DNA from: Nocardia sp. MH4
Lineage (GTDB): Bacteria > Actinomycetota > Actinomycetes > Mycobacteriales > Mycobacteriaceae
Direction of reading: 5' to 3'
DNA: 64,000 nt
NCBI RefSeq assembly: GCF_019266065.1
Contig: NZ_LPNR01000107.1
Location: 62,001 to 126,000 of the forward strand
Shown here: one piece after another, positions 49,290 to 59,000 of the stretch
How positions within the stretch are numbered: position 1 is the first letter of the stretch
How the letters are laid out: every line of letters begins with the position of its first letter
Notes under the pieces: model-generated
The model's input: the letters and a program-made list of their open reading frames with translations, nothing else
Databases searched by the model: none
Told to the model about the DNA's origin: nothing
Translations under genes and position numbers: made by a program

Positions 49290-50828
49290 TCAGGGCTTGC
49301 CGAAGAACAGAATGTCGGTGCCGTACTCGGTGAGCGGGCGACTCTCCGCGGCCTGCCGGATGCCGCTGCCGGGCAGCTCGGTGACCTTGGCGAACATCGG
49401 CGCGTTGCCGAAGGCCGCGCGGACCTGCGTTTCGGAGGCATAGTCGGCGCCGTAGTCGGCCAGGGTCGCGAAGTCCAGGGGCGCCAGTGGCGCGTCGAGC
49501 GGGGCCTGTCCGGCGGGCCTGCCGAGCGCGGCGTACTGGGTGGCGACGCCGTTGTCGTAGAGGCACAGCTCGTAGGAGATGTTCTCGATGGTGGCGACGG
49601 TCAGGACCGGCCACTTCTCCGAGAGCCGCACGGCGAGCGGATGCTTGCCGAGCGCGCCGATCTCCCAGTTCAGGCTCTTCACCGAAATCCAGCTGCCGGA
49701 GGACTTCTCGACCAGCACCACATCGGCGGACAGCTCTACGGCCGGGTTGGTTACGGGTTCCTTGACCCCCCAGTGCTTTTCGTGCACCCCGGCGAATCGT
49801 CCCGCGTCCACCGGCTCGACACCGTCGCGCGCGAAAGCCGCCACGATCGCCGCCCGCACCTGCTCGAGCGCGTCCGGCGCCGAGCAGCGCACCGCGAGCG
49901 CGCCGTAGGTCGCCGAGATCTCCACCGGCCGCGACGGCGGTTCCGGCATCGCGCCCGCCGCGAGCGGCTTGAGCCCGACCAGCGCCAGCCGCCAATTGAT
50001 CTCGTCGATGGTGGCCAGGTCGCCACCCGACTGGTAGAGGATCTGCTGCTGGGTGAGCCGCCCGGCCCGCTCCAGCGTCGGCGCGCCCAGCTTGATCAGC
50101 GCCTGGGTGGTCTTGACGGTGAGATCGAGTTCTTCGACCCGGGTCTCGCGCAATCGCGCGGTGCTCGCCGCGGAGGTGACCTCGGAATACAGCGTGCGAT
50201 AGCTCGCGATGGCCTGCTTGCGTGAGCGGCCGACCATCATCGTGCGCAGCAGTGTGCTCAGGCTGGCCAGATACTTGCCGGGCTGTTCGCAGGTGCGCGC
50301 GTACATGGCGGCGCGGATCCGCACCGCGTCCTCGGTGGCCGCCACCGCGGCGTCGTGATCGAGCCGCATCAACCACACGCCGCACTTGGACAGCCCGTCG
50401 GCGCACATCGGCTGCACATCCGGATAGTCCTGCGCGACCTGGCGATACGCCTGGCACGCGCTGCGAATGGTGTTGGTGGCCAGCTGCCGATGTCCGACCA
50501 GCCGCGTCGCCTGCTCGAACAGCCGCAGCGAATCCTGCAGCGCACCGGCGTATTCGTAGCTGACGTAGCCGCCGACCAGCCAGTGCAGCCGGATGGCGAC
50601 CGCCTCCTGGGCCGGTTCCAGCGCCTCGGCGGTGCGATCGCGACCCGACGGATCATCCCGGGTGGCGAGTAGGCCCTGGGCCAGCTCGGCGAGGGAGCCG
50701 GCCAGCCGCAGGTAGTCGGCGGGGGCCTGGCTTCTGGTCGCGGTACGGTCGGCCGCTACGCGCCGTTCGAGGCCGCTCACATCGGTCATGAGCAATTCCA
50801 TCGCGACGTCAATCCTGGCCTCATCCAT
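49290..50828 (-). CDS. Large helical protein of unknown function (TPR-like)
   Basis: A 512-residue soluble protein with no recognised catalytic motif. The first 300 residues are alpha-helical, with repeated aromatic/Ala patterns ('SLRLFEQATRLVGHRQLA', 'ACQAYRQVAQDYP') that resemble tetratricopeptide-type helices. The last 180 residues look alpha/beta. ATG 50828 was chosen because the frame further upstream is non-coding in character; ATG 50795 is an alternative. It diverges from the PPE-like gene at 51,047 and is 27 bp from dtd. No firm role; a signalling or scaffold function is only a guess. Confidence 0.6.
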   Translation of the reverse strand: MDEARIDVAMELLMTDVSGLERRVAADRTATRSQAPADYLRLAGSLAELAQGLLATRDDPSGRDRTAEALEPAQEAVAIRLHWLVGGYVSYEYAGALQDSLRLFEQATRLVGHRQLATNTIRSACQAYRQVAQDYPDVQPMCADGLSKCGVWLMRLDHDAAVAATEDAVRIRAAMYARTCEQPGKYLASLSTLLRTMMVGRSRKQAIASYRTLYSEVTSAASTARLRETRVEELDLTVKTTQALIKLGAPTLERAGRLTQQQILYQSGGDLATIDEINWRLALVGLKPLAAGAMPEPPSRPVEISATYGALAVRCSAPDALEQVRAAIVAAFARDGVEPVDAGRFAGVHEKHWGVKEPVTNPAVELSADVVLVEKSSGSWISVKSLNWEIGALGKHPLAVRLSEKWPVLTVATIENISYELCLYDNGVATQYAALGRPAGQAPLDAPLAPLDFATLADYGADYASETQVRAAFGNAPMFAKVTELPGSGIRQAAESRPLTEYGTDILFFGKP

Positions 50829-51046
50829 CGTTCGAGCACGGCCACTGGGCGGCCGTTCAGTGTGTCGTCCGAGTTTGGCACAGATCGGCGGTGGCTGCCG
50901 GACCGTCCGGCGAACCCGGATGTTCATCCACGAGGGAGTCCGGTGTTTCCCTGTGGCTGTGCATATTTCGCATTGCTTACTAGAATGCATGCGATCGAGC
51001 CGACTGCGCGAGGGTCGTCGGTGGGGCGCTGCGAGGAGCGGTTGGC

Positions 51047-53047
51047 GTGGGAGATTCTCCCTACGAGGGGTTGGCGGGCAAGGCCAAGATCAAGGTGGAG
51101 ACGGGCGCCGCGCTCGAAGCCGCCAAGGCGTGTAGCTCGGCGATCGAGATATTCAAGGGCTGTCAGAACCTGATTCGCGACCACGATCTCAACAACTACG
51201 ACGAGTCGAAGCTCGGCGGCAGCCAGGTCGACGCGGGTCCACCACTGCGGACCAAGTTCATCACCGAAGCCACCCAGGCCAAGGACCTCATCGGGCGCTA
51301 CATCGATTCGCTCGAGGACCTGGTGACCATGTTCAAGGCCGCGGGCGAGTCCTACACCGAGACCGACAAGGGCTCGGGCGACAATATCGCCGCGCTCAAG
51401 GGGCAGCTGAAGGACGTGAATTCCGCGCCCGGAGCCAAGGACCTGAAGGGCGAGGTCACCGAAGCCGGTGGCTACAAGCCGGCGCACTGGGAAGTCGATG
51501 TCAAGGTGCGACAGGGCACCGGCATGGAAATCAAGATGGAGAAGCACAACTACGACATCGAGACCGCCAACGTGCCCAAGCACGTGGGTACCGCGACCGC
51601 GGAGTCGGTGGGGGTGCGAATTCCGGTGCGGGCGGCGGACAACATGTCCTGGCGCGACATGTACGACCTCGGTCAGCGCATCTCCTGGCAGGAAGTGGCC
51701 AACGACGCCCCGATCTGGGAGGCGATGGCCAACGCGGTGCACGGCGCCGCCTACGACCTCGACCAGAAGCTCGCCTCGATCACCGCCGATCGGTGGCAGA
51801 GCCAGGGCGGCGACACCGCGCGGGCGGCGATCGCCACTTTCGGCAAATCCGCGATGGTGGCCAGCGATTCCTTCAGGATGATGCAGTCGAACCTCGAGTA
51901 CACCGCGAACTGGCTGTACGCGACCAAGGTCTGCATGCCGATCGAGACCGAGGACAAGTGCGACGACGATCTGCAGGAGAACCGCGATCGGTACGAGCGT
52001 CACTACGTCAACGGGGTGATGAACACCGAGAAGTTGTTCCCGGCGGCGGCCGAACCCGCGGCGCCCAAGGGCCCGGTGACGACGCCGAACAACAACAACA
52101 ATAACAACAACAACGGCAACAACAACGCCGGAAACAACAACAACGCCGGAAACAACAACGCCGGAAACAACAACGGCGGCGGCAACAATGGCGGCGGCAA
52201 CAACTCCGGTGGCGGAAGCAACAACTCCGGTGGCGGTTCCCAGCAGACGGCTGCCAGCCAGGCCGCCCAGCAGGCGGCGTTGCAGGCCGCCCAGCAGGCG
52301 CAGTCCGCGTTGCAGCAGAACGGGACCAAGGGCACCCAGAGTGGCACCGGGCAGACCGGGTCGACCGGTCAGACCGGCTCGACCGGCTCGGTCGCGGGGT
52401 CGGGCGGGTCGACCGGTTCGAGCAGTGGTTCGGGCTCGGGCGATATGTCGAGCATCCTGTCCTCGGTGATGTCGGCGGTCACCTCCGCCGTCAGCTCCCT
52501 GACGCAGGCGCTGCCCTCGCTGGCCACTGCGCTGCAACAGATCTCGGCCGACACGACCGGCTCGACCACCGCGTCGGGCCTACCCGACTTCAGCCAGCTC
52601 GGCAACCTCCTCGGTCAGTTCCCCGACCTGAAGGAGATCCTCGCGCAGTCGCCCGAGCTCACCGGGCTGATCGCGGGCAACCCCGCGCTGTCGCCGCTGG
52701 CCGAACTGCTCGGCGTCGAAACCGCGACCTCCGATCCCGACGGCGCCGGCGTGCCCGGGGAGACGACGGAAACCGCCACGGCTTCGCGGGCGTCGCTGCC
52801 CGACTTCTCCAACCTGCTGTCCGGCCTGGACGAGATCGTCGCCCCCATCACCGGCCTGGTCGCGGAGTCGCTGTCGACCGAGGCGCCCGCCCAGGTGGTC
52901 GAGGGCACCGAAGCCTCGGTCCCGGTGCTCGAGCTGCCCGACCAGGCGTTCTCGATGCCCGACCAGGAGTTCCACGCGCCGATTGCACCACTCGACGACA
53001 CTGATCCCGGAACGATCACCCGTGCGCGTCCGGAGGTCGGCGCGTGA
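51047..53047 (+). CDS. PPE-like type VII substrate with Asn-rich tail
   Basis: A 666-residue protein. Residues 1-330 are mostly helical with a W-containing turn ('DRWQSQGGDTARAAIATFG', a WXG-like site) followed by two long helices, as in PPE-like ESX substrates. A tract of Asn-Gly-Ala repeats (about 346-400) leads to Gln/Ala and Ser/Thr/Gly low complexity, then helical segments and an acidic end. The start is GTG 51047 behind GAGGAG. The EspG gene overlaps its stop, fixing it as an EspG-dependent substrate. No enzymatic domain was recognised. Confidence 0.7.
   Translation: MGDSPYEGLAGKAKIKVETGAALEAAKACSSAIEIFKGCQNLIRDHDLNNYDESKLGGSQVDAGPPLRTKFITEATQAKDLIGRYIDSLEDLVTMFKAAGESYTETDKGSGDNIAALKGQLKDVNSAPGAKDLKGEVTEAGGYKPAHWEVDVKVRQGTGMEIKMEKHNYDIETANVPKHVGTATAESVGVRIPVRAADNMSWRDMYDLGQRISWQEVANDAPIWEAMANAVHGAAYDLDQKLASITADRWQSQGGDTARAAIATFGKSAMVASDSFRMMQSNLEYTANWLYATKVCMPIETEDKCDDDLQENRDRYERHYVNGVMNTEKLFPAAAEPAAPKGPVTTPNNNNNNNNNGNNNAGNNNNAGNNNAGNNNGGGNNGGGNNSGGGSNNSGGGSQQTAASQAAQQAALQAAQQAQSALQQNGTKGTQSGTGQTGSTGQTGSTGSVAGSGGSTGSSSGSGSGDMSSILSSVMSAVTSAVSSLTQALPSLATALQQISADTTGSTTASGLPDFSQLGNLLGQFPDLKEILAQSPELTGLIAGNPALSPLAELLGVETATSDPDGAGVPGETTETATASRASLPDFSNLLSGLDEIVAPITGLVAESLSTEAPAQVVEGTEASVPVLELPDQAFSMPDQEFHAPIAPLDDTDPGTITRARPEVGA
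52085..52240 (+). repeat. AAC-rich tandem tract coding for poly-Asn/Gly/Ala
   Basis: A tract dominated by AAC triplets interspersed with GGC, GCC and GGA codes for Asn-rich repeats within the PPE-like protein. It is strikingly A-rich against its surroundings and prone to slippage in multiples of three, which would change tail length without breaking the frame. Confidence 0.8.
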
Positions 53048-53838
53048 GCCAGCGCTGGGAACTCACCGACATCGAATTCCGGGTGCTGTGGCAGCGCTTC
53101 GTCGGCACCGATCTGCCACGCCCACTGACCTTCCAGTCCACGACGCGTCTGCACGAGGACTACGAGGCCGAGAAGTACCAGGTCTGGCAGCGGCTACAGC
53201 ACACCGCCGATCCGGCGCTGCGCACGGTCTTCGACGTGCTCGAACGGCCGGAAGCGTATGTGCGCCTGCGCGGTTGGAAGGACGACGCGCGCAGCAACGC
53301 CGAGTACTGGCTCAAGGCGCGCGCCGCCCGGGCCGGTGCCAGCGGGTATCTGATCTACCAGCTTCCGGGTGAAACCCCCACCCACAGTGGCGGTTACGTC
53401 GTCGTCGACATCGGGCCGTACGGGCTCGCCGACGCGATCGTCGACCTCATGCCCGCCACCGGCGCGGGGCGCGGGGGCATCATCCCGCTGGTCACCGGCA
53501 CCGGCCGCGACGACGACCAGCAGCGACAGACCTCGATGTTCTTCGAGGAAGCCGACACCTCGATCGTCGATCGCAGTGCCGAATTCCTGAATCGGCCCGC
53601 CGAGCGCACCGGCACGATCAACATCCTGCAGAACCAGTCGATGTTCGGCTCCCGTGGCATGCACCGCGACATCCTGGTCTGGCGCGACCTGCCCGACGAC
53701 GGCCGCTACGTCATCGGCCTGCCGAACGAGAACCCGCTCGCCACACCGATGTCCAGATCCGATCTGGTCGACGCGGTCAACAGCTCGATCGAGCGAATGA
53801 TGTCGCGGGTGGAGTCCCATTGGGAGGCGAACGCCTAG
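53044..53838 (+). CDS. ESX secretion-associated protein EspG, second copy
   Basis: A 264-residue EspG-family chaperone of PPE-like substrates. It begins 'WELTDIEFRVLWQRF' and has 'VDIGPYGLADAIVDLMP' in the middle and 'WRDLPDDGRYVIGL' near the end, the segment it shares with the EspG at 20,596-21,411. GTG 53044 overlaps the stop of the PPE-like gene as GTGA, so the two are co-translated. Confidence 0.85.
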   Translation: MSQRWELTDIEFRVLWQRFVGTDLPRPLTFQSTTRLHEDYEAEKYQVWQRLQHTADPALRTVFDVLERPEAYVRLRGWKDDARSNAEYWLKARAARAGASGYLIYQLPGETPTHSGGYVVVDIGPYGLADAIVDLMPATGAGRGGIIPLVTGTGRDDDQQRQTSMFFEEADTSIVDRSAEFLNRPAERTGTINILQNQSMFGSRGMHRDILVWRDLPDDGRYVIGLPNENPLATPMSRSDLVDAVNSSIERMMSRVESHWEANA

Positions 53839-53887
53839 GTATCGGACGTTCACGGCGGCGTCACGCGAGGTTCGCTCCGCCGTGTGA

Positions 53888-53955
53888 GACTGTTGCGCAG
53901 GCGAAGGACTTGTGGTGTGCTCGGTGCTACCACTCGTGGAGGGATGAGGGCGATG
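53888..53955 (+). promoter_or_regulatory. Promoter/leader repeat, copy 1 (before WXG100)
   Basis: TTGCGC (53893-53898), 17 bp and TGTGCT (53916-53921) form a likely promoter, followed by GGAGGGATGAGGGCGATG at the WXG100 start. The whole leader is repeated with few changes at 55,902-55,972. Confidence 0.6.
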
Positions 53956-54270
53956 ACGTTCGAATACGACGCCGACAACTTCCGGACCGCGGCGGGCAAG
54001 TCGCGCAATGTCGGAACCCAGCTCACCAACATCATCAACACCCTGAACAGCTCGCTGAACGGGCGCGGAAACGTCTGGGGCAACGACAAACTCGGCCAGA
54101 GCTTCAACGACGGCCCCGGCGGCAACGACGGCTACGACTCCTCCTGGACCAACACCAGCGACAACGTCAAGACCATGGCGAAGTCCATGGGCGACTTCGC
54201 GGACGGCCAGACCGAGAGCGCCGACTACATCGACAAGATGGAACAGGGCAACCGCAACGGGTTGACGTAG
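53953..54270 (+). CDS. WXG100 family type VII secretion protein
   Basis: A 105-residue helical hairpin protein with the turn 'VWGNDKLGQSF', very similar in layout to the WXG100 turn 'CWGNDEIGQAF' at 31,392-31,709. ATG 53953 is preferred; ATG 53944 would add three residues. It is likely the secretion partner of the PPE-like protein or of the giant toxin at 56,011, whose own adjacent WXG100 gene is missing. Confidence 0.85.
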   Translation: MTFEYDADNFRTAAGKSRNVGTQLTNIINTLNSSLNGRGNVWGNDKLGQSFNDGPGGNDGYDSSWTNTSDNVKTMAKSMGDFADGQTESADYIDKMEQGNRNGLT

Positions 54271-54300
54271 GAGGCGGACTCGACGCGCACGGTCCGGCCG

Positions 54301-54753
54301 CTACTGCATCGACTGACGGCTCAGGCCCAGCGTGGGCAGGTCGAGATCGGGGTGGCCGGCGCGGTCCGTCCAGGCGTCGTAGACGAGCCCGGCGGGGCTG
54401 GTGATGCCGTACCCGTCGCGGAGTCCGGCGACGGCGAGCTCGGCGGCGCGGCGACGGTCGTCGCCCGTGATCGGCGCGTCGAAGTCGACCCACCACAGAT
54501 GGGCGTTGTCCACGTCGGGCTGGTTCCAGCCGGCGTCGGTGATCGCCCGGTACCCGGCAGGGTCGGGCCGTCGGCTCTCGTCGAGAAACCGGTCACCGAT
54601 CAGCTGAGCCGACAGCACGTCTTCGTCGCGAGCGAACTGGACGAAGCGGCGGATGCGGGCCGGTTCGGGTTCGAAGACGATCACCCGTGCGCCGAGCGGA
54701 AGGGCTTCGAGCTCGGCGGCCAGATGTTCGGCGAACGCGGTCCAATCGGTCAC
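54301..54753 (-). CDS. TY-Chap-type (YbjN/CesT-like) chaperone-family protein
   Basis: A 150-residue protein. 'FAEHLAAELEALPLGARVIVFE', 'RFVQFARDEDVLSAQLIGDRFL' (two blocks) and 'LVYDAW' near the end match the TY-Chap pattern, a peptide-binding chaperone-like domain common in actinobacterial type VII loci. GTG 54753 overlaps the preceding stop as GTGA and is preferred to a longer frame. It may act as a chaperone or immunity protein for the nearby toxin. Confidence 0.65.
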   Translation of the reverse strand: MTDWTAFAEHLAAELEALPLGARVIVFEPEPARIRRFVQFARDEDVLSAQLIGDRFLDESRRPDPAGYRAITDAGWNQPDVDNAHLWWVDFDAPITGDDRRRAAELAVAGLRDGYGITSPAGLVYDAWTDRAGHPDLDLPTLGLSRQSMQ

Positions 54754-55247
54754 AGCTGCCCCTGTCGGGAGAGCTCGACGCCTTCGTCGAAGAGTTCCAG
54801 CCATTCGTTGGACGCCAGGGTGAGGGTGATCGAGCGGGGGAGCGCCGCGAGGATCAGTGTCGAGGCGGAGCCGGTCCAGCGCAGCTGGGGACTACCGTCG
54901 GTGATCCGGGCGCTCGGCGCGCCCAGCGTCGCCTCGAGTCGCGCGGCCATCGCGGTGTAGGCCTGCTGAACGAGGGTGTGGGTCTGGTCGGTGTCGGGGC
55001 CGATGGTGCTGGCGCTGACCTGGATCTGTTCGACGTCGCCGTCGTCGGCGAAGACCTTTCCGCTGGCCGAGCCGAGGCCGGTATCGAGCATGGCCCAGTC
55101 GTCGTCTTCCGAAGTGGCGACGACGCGCCAGCCGAATCGTTCGGCGATCTGGGGTATTTCGGCGAGCTGCCAGGACCAGTCGAGTGCGCGCAGTCGACTG
55201 CCCAGCTCGGCGACCTCGTCGGGGGTCCGGGTTCGGAAGTCGGTCAA
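54750..55247 (-). CDS. DUF6301-type protein, probable immunity or accessory protein
   Basis: A 165-residue alpha/beta protein with 'LGSRLRALDWSWQLAEIPQI' and 'ERFGWRVV' near the N-terminus, a pattern I associate with DUF6301 proteins of type VII toxin loci. The frame is open to 55286, but TTG 55247 with GGAG six bases upstream is the better start. Translationally coupled to the TY-Chap-type gene. Confidence 0.6.
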   Translation of the reverse strand: MTDFRTRTPDEVAELGSRLRALDWSWQLAEIPQIAERFGWRVVATSEDDDWAMLDTGLGSASGKVFADDGDVEQIQVSASTIGPDTDQTHTLVQQAYTAMAARLEATLGAPSARITDGSPQLRWTGSASTLILAALPRSITLTLASNEWLELFDEGVELSRQGQL

Positions 55248-55288
55248 CGGTTTCTCCTCTTGGCTCGCGACAGGCAAGGACGGCACGG

Positions 55289-55672
55289 TCAGAAGTACGA
55301 CAGGAACGCCGCGTCGAAATCGGGGTCGCGGGTGTCGAAGTTCTGCGGGGTGTAGTCGAGGGCGCGGACATGGTCGACGAACTCGGCCGGGAGGACGAGG
55401 GGCTGGTCGGCGAGGTACTTCAGGGAGTCCTCGCGCCAGATCCAGACGCCGTCGGAGTAGAGGGAGGGGCCGCCCTCGATGTCGGTGCCGGGGATGAACA
55501 GGTCGGGTGCTTCGCCCATGACATCGAAGATCGCGCGGACCTTGCGCATGTAGTTCAGGATTCGCTCGCGGTCGGCTTCGACGGCGCCGGTGGGCGCGTC
55601 GTGTACCGAGGGCAGTTCGTCGTGCGCGCCCTCATACATCTCGCGGTACATGGCCACGGGCTTCAATTCCAT
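55289..55672 (-). CDS. Probable immunity protein next to the giant toxin
   Basis: A 127-residue soluble protein starting 'MELKPVAMYREMYEG', with a conserved-looking 'IEGGPSLYSDGVWIWRED' strand-turn and an aromatic, acidic C-terminus. No named family was recognised. It is first in a three-gene minus-strand run lying between the WXG100 and giant toxin genes, a common place for immunity genes. Confidence 0.55.
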   Translation of the reverse strand: MELKPVAMYREMYEGAHDELPSVHDAPTGAVEADRERILNYMRKVRAIFDVMGEAPDLFIPGTDIEGGPSLYSDGVWIWREDSLKYLADQPLVLPAEFVDHVRALDYTPQNFDTRDPDFDAAFLSYF

Positions 55673-55901
55673 TGCGTGCGTCCTGCTCTCGGTGTTCTGG
55701 AGTTCGTGCCCGGCTCTCGTGCTCGTCGGTCCGTGCTGGTCGGTCGAGCCCGCGCTTCGGCGAGCCGCCGACCTCGATCCTTCGCGTGCGCAACCGGGTC
55801 GTCAAGTTCATCCGTACCGACCGGTGGATGGCGGCGCCGGGGGCACGTTCCGGCCGCCTCTCGTTCATTCCGTCGTCACCGGTGATTCGCCGGTGCCTGC
55901 G

Positions 55902-55972
55902 ACTCTGTTGCGCAGGCGAACGACTTGTGGTGTGCTCGACTCGGCACCACTGCGGAGGGATGAGGGGCGATG
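55902..55972 (+). promoter_or_regulatory. Promoter/leader repeat, copy 2 (before the giant toxin)
   Basis: TTGCGC (55908-55913), 17 bp and TGTGCT (55931-55936) repeat the leader at 53,888-53,955, with one change in the spacer and few in the leader, including GGAGGGATGAGG before an ATG. The stretch 55,673-55,901 upstream shows no gene. Confidence 0.65.
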
Positions 55973-55999
55973 GCGACGTTCACGGACTCGAGCTGGTGA
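55970..55999 (+). pseudogene. Nine-codon stub in the place of a WXG100 start
   Basis: Behind the duplicated leader an ATG opens MATFTDSSW and stops at TGA (55997-55999). In copy 1 the matching ATG begins the WXG100 protein (MTFEYD...). The stub may be a deletion relic of a WXG100 gene, or a leader peptide coupling translation to the toxin ATG at 56,011. Confidence 0.45.
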
Positions 56000-56010
56000 C
56001 GTAGCCCTCC

Positions 56011-59000
56011 ATGATCGATCTGCCGTCCGGGCTGCACTGGCTCTCGATCCTCGCTGGCATGGAATGGCCAGAAGGCAACGAAGACGAGATGTGGGCCATG
56101 GCCGAGGACTGGCGCACGGCCGCCGACAGTCTTCGTGGTCTCGTCGACGACATCGATGCCGCCAAAGACGCTGCGTTCAAGGCGTATCCGCAGGGTGAGG
56201 GCGTCGATGAGATGCTCAAGGCCTTCGAGGGAATGGCCCGCGGCGACCAATCGGTGACCAAGCTCGCCGAATTGTTCGACATTCTCGGCGATTCGGTCTA
56301 TCAGACCGGTACCGAGATCGAATACACGAAGATCATGTTCCTGTCGTCGCTCGGACTGCTGGCGCTGGAAATCGCTGCGGCGTGGATCTTTCCGCCGACA
56401 GCGCCCGCGGTGGAGGCGGCCGCGATCGCGGCGACCCGGGTCGTGGCGCGCACCATCTTCGGCCGGGTGCTGGCCGCGATCCTGCGCCACGGCGCGAAGG
56501 CCGTGATCACCCGGGTGCTGAAGTTCGCCGCCCAGCACGTGGCGATCGACACCGCGCTCGGCACCCTGCAGGAACTCGGTGTCCAGCAGTGGCAGGTGGA
56601 TCAGGGCCACCGCAAGGAGATCGACTGGAACCAGGTGAAGGCCGCGGCGGTCAGCTCCGCCGCGGGTGGTCTGGCGGCCGGTCCGTTCGGCAACTTCCTC
56701 GGCAAGCGGCTCGGCGACGGAATGTCGCCGTGGCTCAAGGGCGCGATCACCGGCACCGGCGCCGGTCTGGTCGGCGCGGGCGGCGGCATGCTCGGCCAGT
56801 TCGCCTACGACGGCTTCACCCAGGGCTGGGACAAGGCCTGGGACAACCTCAAGACCGCGGCCGCCGATCCGCTCATGTGGAGCGCGGGCGCGACCAACGG
56901 CGGTATCTCCGGCCTGAACAAGGCAGGCGCCAACGCCGCGTGGTCCAAGATGAACCCCGGCCTGTTCGAGCGCCCGAGCTTCAGTTCCCGGATCCGCGAG
57001 GCCATGGGGCCCGGCTACGACCTCGGGACCTTCGGGCAGGACAGCAACACCGCCGGTGGTGACGGTTCGACCAACCGCCCCGGTGCAGACGGTGAGAATC
57101 GGGCGGGCGCCGACGACGGTGCGACCGGTGTGGGCGGCGACGACGGCGTGCGCGCCGGTGCGGGCGACGACACCATGGGCGACGAAGGCTCGGGTGAGGC
57201 GCGGGCAGGCGCGGGCGACGACAGCCAGTCCATGCGCCCCGCCGGCGGGACCACGCCGGAAGCCGAGGGTGACGGCCCGACGAATACCGGTGCGGGACAG
57301 GCGAATCAGGATTCCGGAGACGACGGGCAGACGGCGTCCGATGGCGGCGGTGCCGGGAGCGGACGCCAGGAGTCCAAGCCGGAGGTGCAGACCGGGGACA
57401 CACAGGTCGGCGACGGTGGGCGTCAGGACGGCGGCAGTCAGGACAGCGGCGCCCGTGCCGAGGGTGAAGGCCCTGTGGCACAGTCCGATTCGGGGCCCGA
57501 TACCTCGCGCGCCGGGGAAGCCGAGGCGGACGCCGGCGGTGTGGGCGTCAACGACGGGACCCGCACCGACGCGCAGTCCGGCGGTCAGCCGGTCACCCAG
57601 GCCAACGACACCCAGATGGCCAACCGGGACGCCACCGCCCAGGTCGGTGCGGCGCCGGCGACCGGGATGGTCGGTGCAGGCCCGGTGGCCACCGGCGGGC
57701 CGACCCCGGGGGCGACCGGCCAGGCGCCCGTCACGGGCCAAGCGGCGACCCCCGCTGCTGGTCAGCCTGCGGCCACCCCAGCGCAAACACCCTCCAGCCC
57801 AGCTCAATCCACACCGGGGCAGCAGGCGACGCCCGGTCAGCAGACCTCGCAGGGGCAGGGCGGACAGCCGTCGACTCGCCCCGGCGCGCCGGAGGTTCGG
57901 ACCGGACTGCCCGACGGAACCCCGTCGGCTCCGGAAAGTCGTTCCGCCACACCGGAAGTCCTCGGAGACGGCGGCACCGGCGAGTCGCGAGCCGACACCG
58001 ACGGTGCGGGCGACACCCGCGCCGACGGCGAAAGCCGGGCGGGCGCCGCCGAACCGCGCGGCGGGGCCGGTCTCGCGGACACGCCGCTGCAGGGCCTGCA
58101 CGCCGCGCCCGGTGAAGCGCCGCCGGTTCGATCGGACGCGGAGGTCACCGCCGACCCGGTCCGCGCCGGGGAATCCGAGGTACGGGCGGATCCGCTCGCC
58201 GATGTCGCGCCGGTCGTGCCGATTGTCGGCACCGACGCGGGAGCGAGCCCGGCCCGGCCGGGTCCGGACGCGGCCCGCCCCGGACGCGCGGGCTCCGACG
58301 ACACCACCGCGCGCGATCGGGCCGACAGCGGCGACGACCGCAGGCAGCCGCAGCCGGACGACAACGACAGCGGACCCGTCTACGACGCCAGGCTGCCCAA
58401 TGGGCAGGGCGTCGTCCACCACCCCGATGGGACCGCGATCGGCGAGGACGCGCGCACGCACCGCGTGAGCCACAACGTCCGCAACGACGGCGCCCACGAC
58501 GTGGTGGTGCACGGACGCCGCGACGGCTCGGTCACCCCGAGCAACGGCGACGCGGTCCACCCGCAGGACATCGTCGACGCGATCCGCGCCAACCCGAACT
58601 ACGTGCCGGGCACCCCCATCCGACTGCTGTCCTGCCACGCGGGCAACGGCAACGGCTGGGCCCAGTACATCGCCGACCAGCTCGGCGTCGATGTCACCGC
58701 GCCCACCGATCGGGTCGGTGTGCGGAACGAGCCCGACTCCGTTCCGACGATCGATCGCGGCGGCAAGTGGCGCACCTTCAGCCCGGATTCGGCCACCGCG
58801 CCCGACGACATCTCCTCGCTGCGCCCGGATTCCGACCCGAGCGATCCGAGCGACCTCGACACGTTCGACGGTGACGGGCCACCGCTGGATCGCGACCTGG
58901 TCGACTTCATGAGCGACGATGACCCGTCGACCCGTCCCTCCGCCATGTCGTTCCTGACTCCCGACGTCGGGACCGTCAACGCGCCGTTCAGCCGGACACC

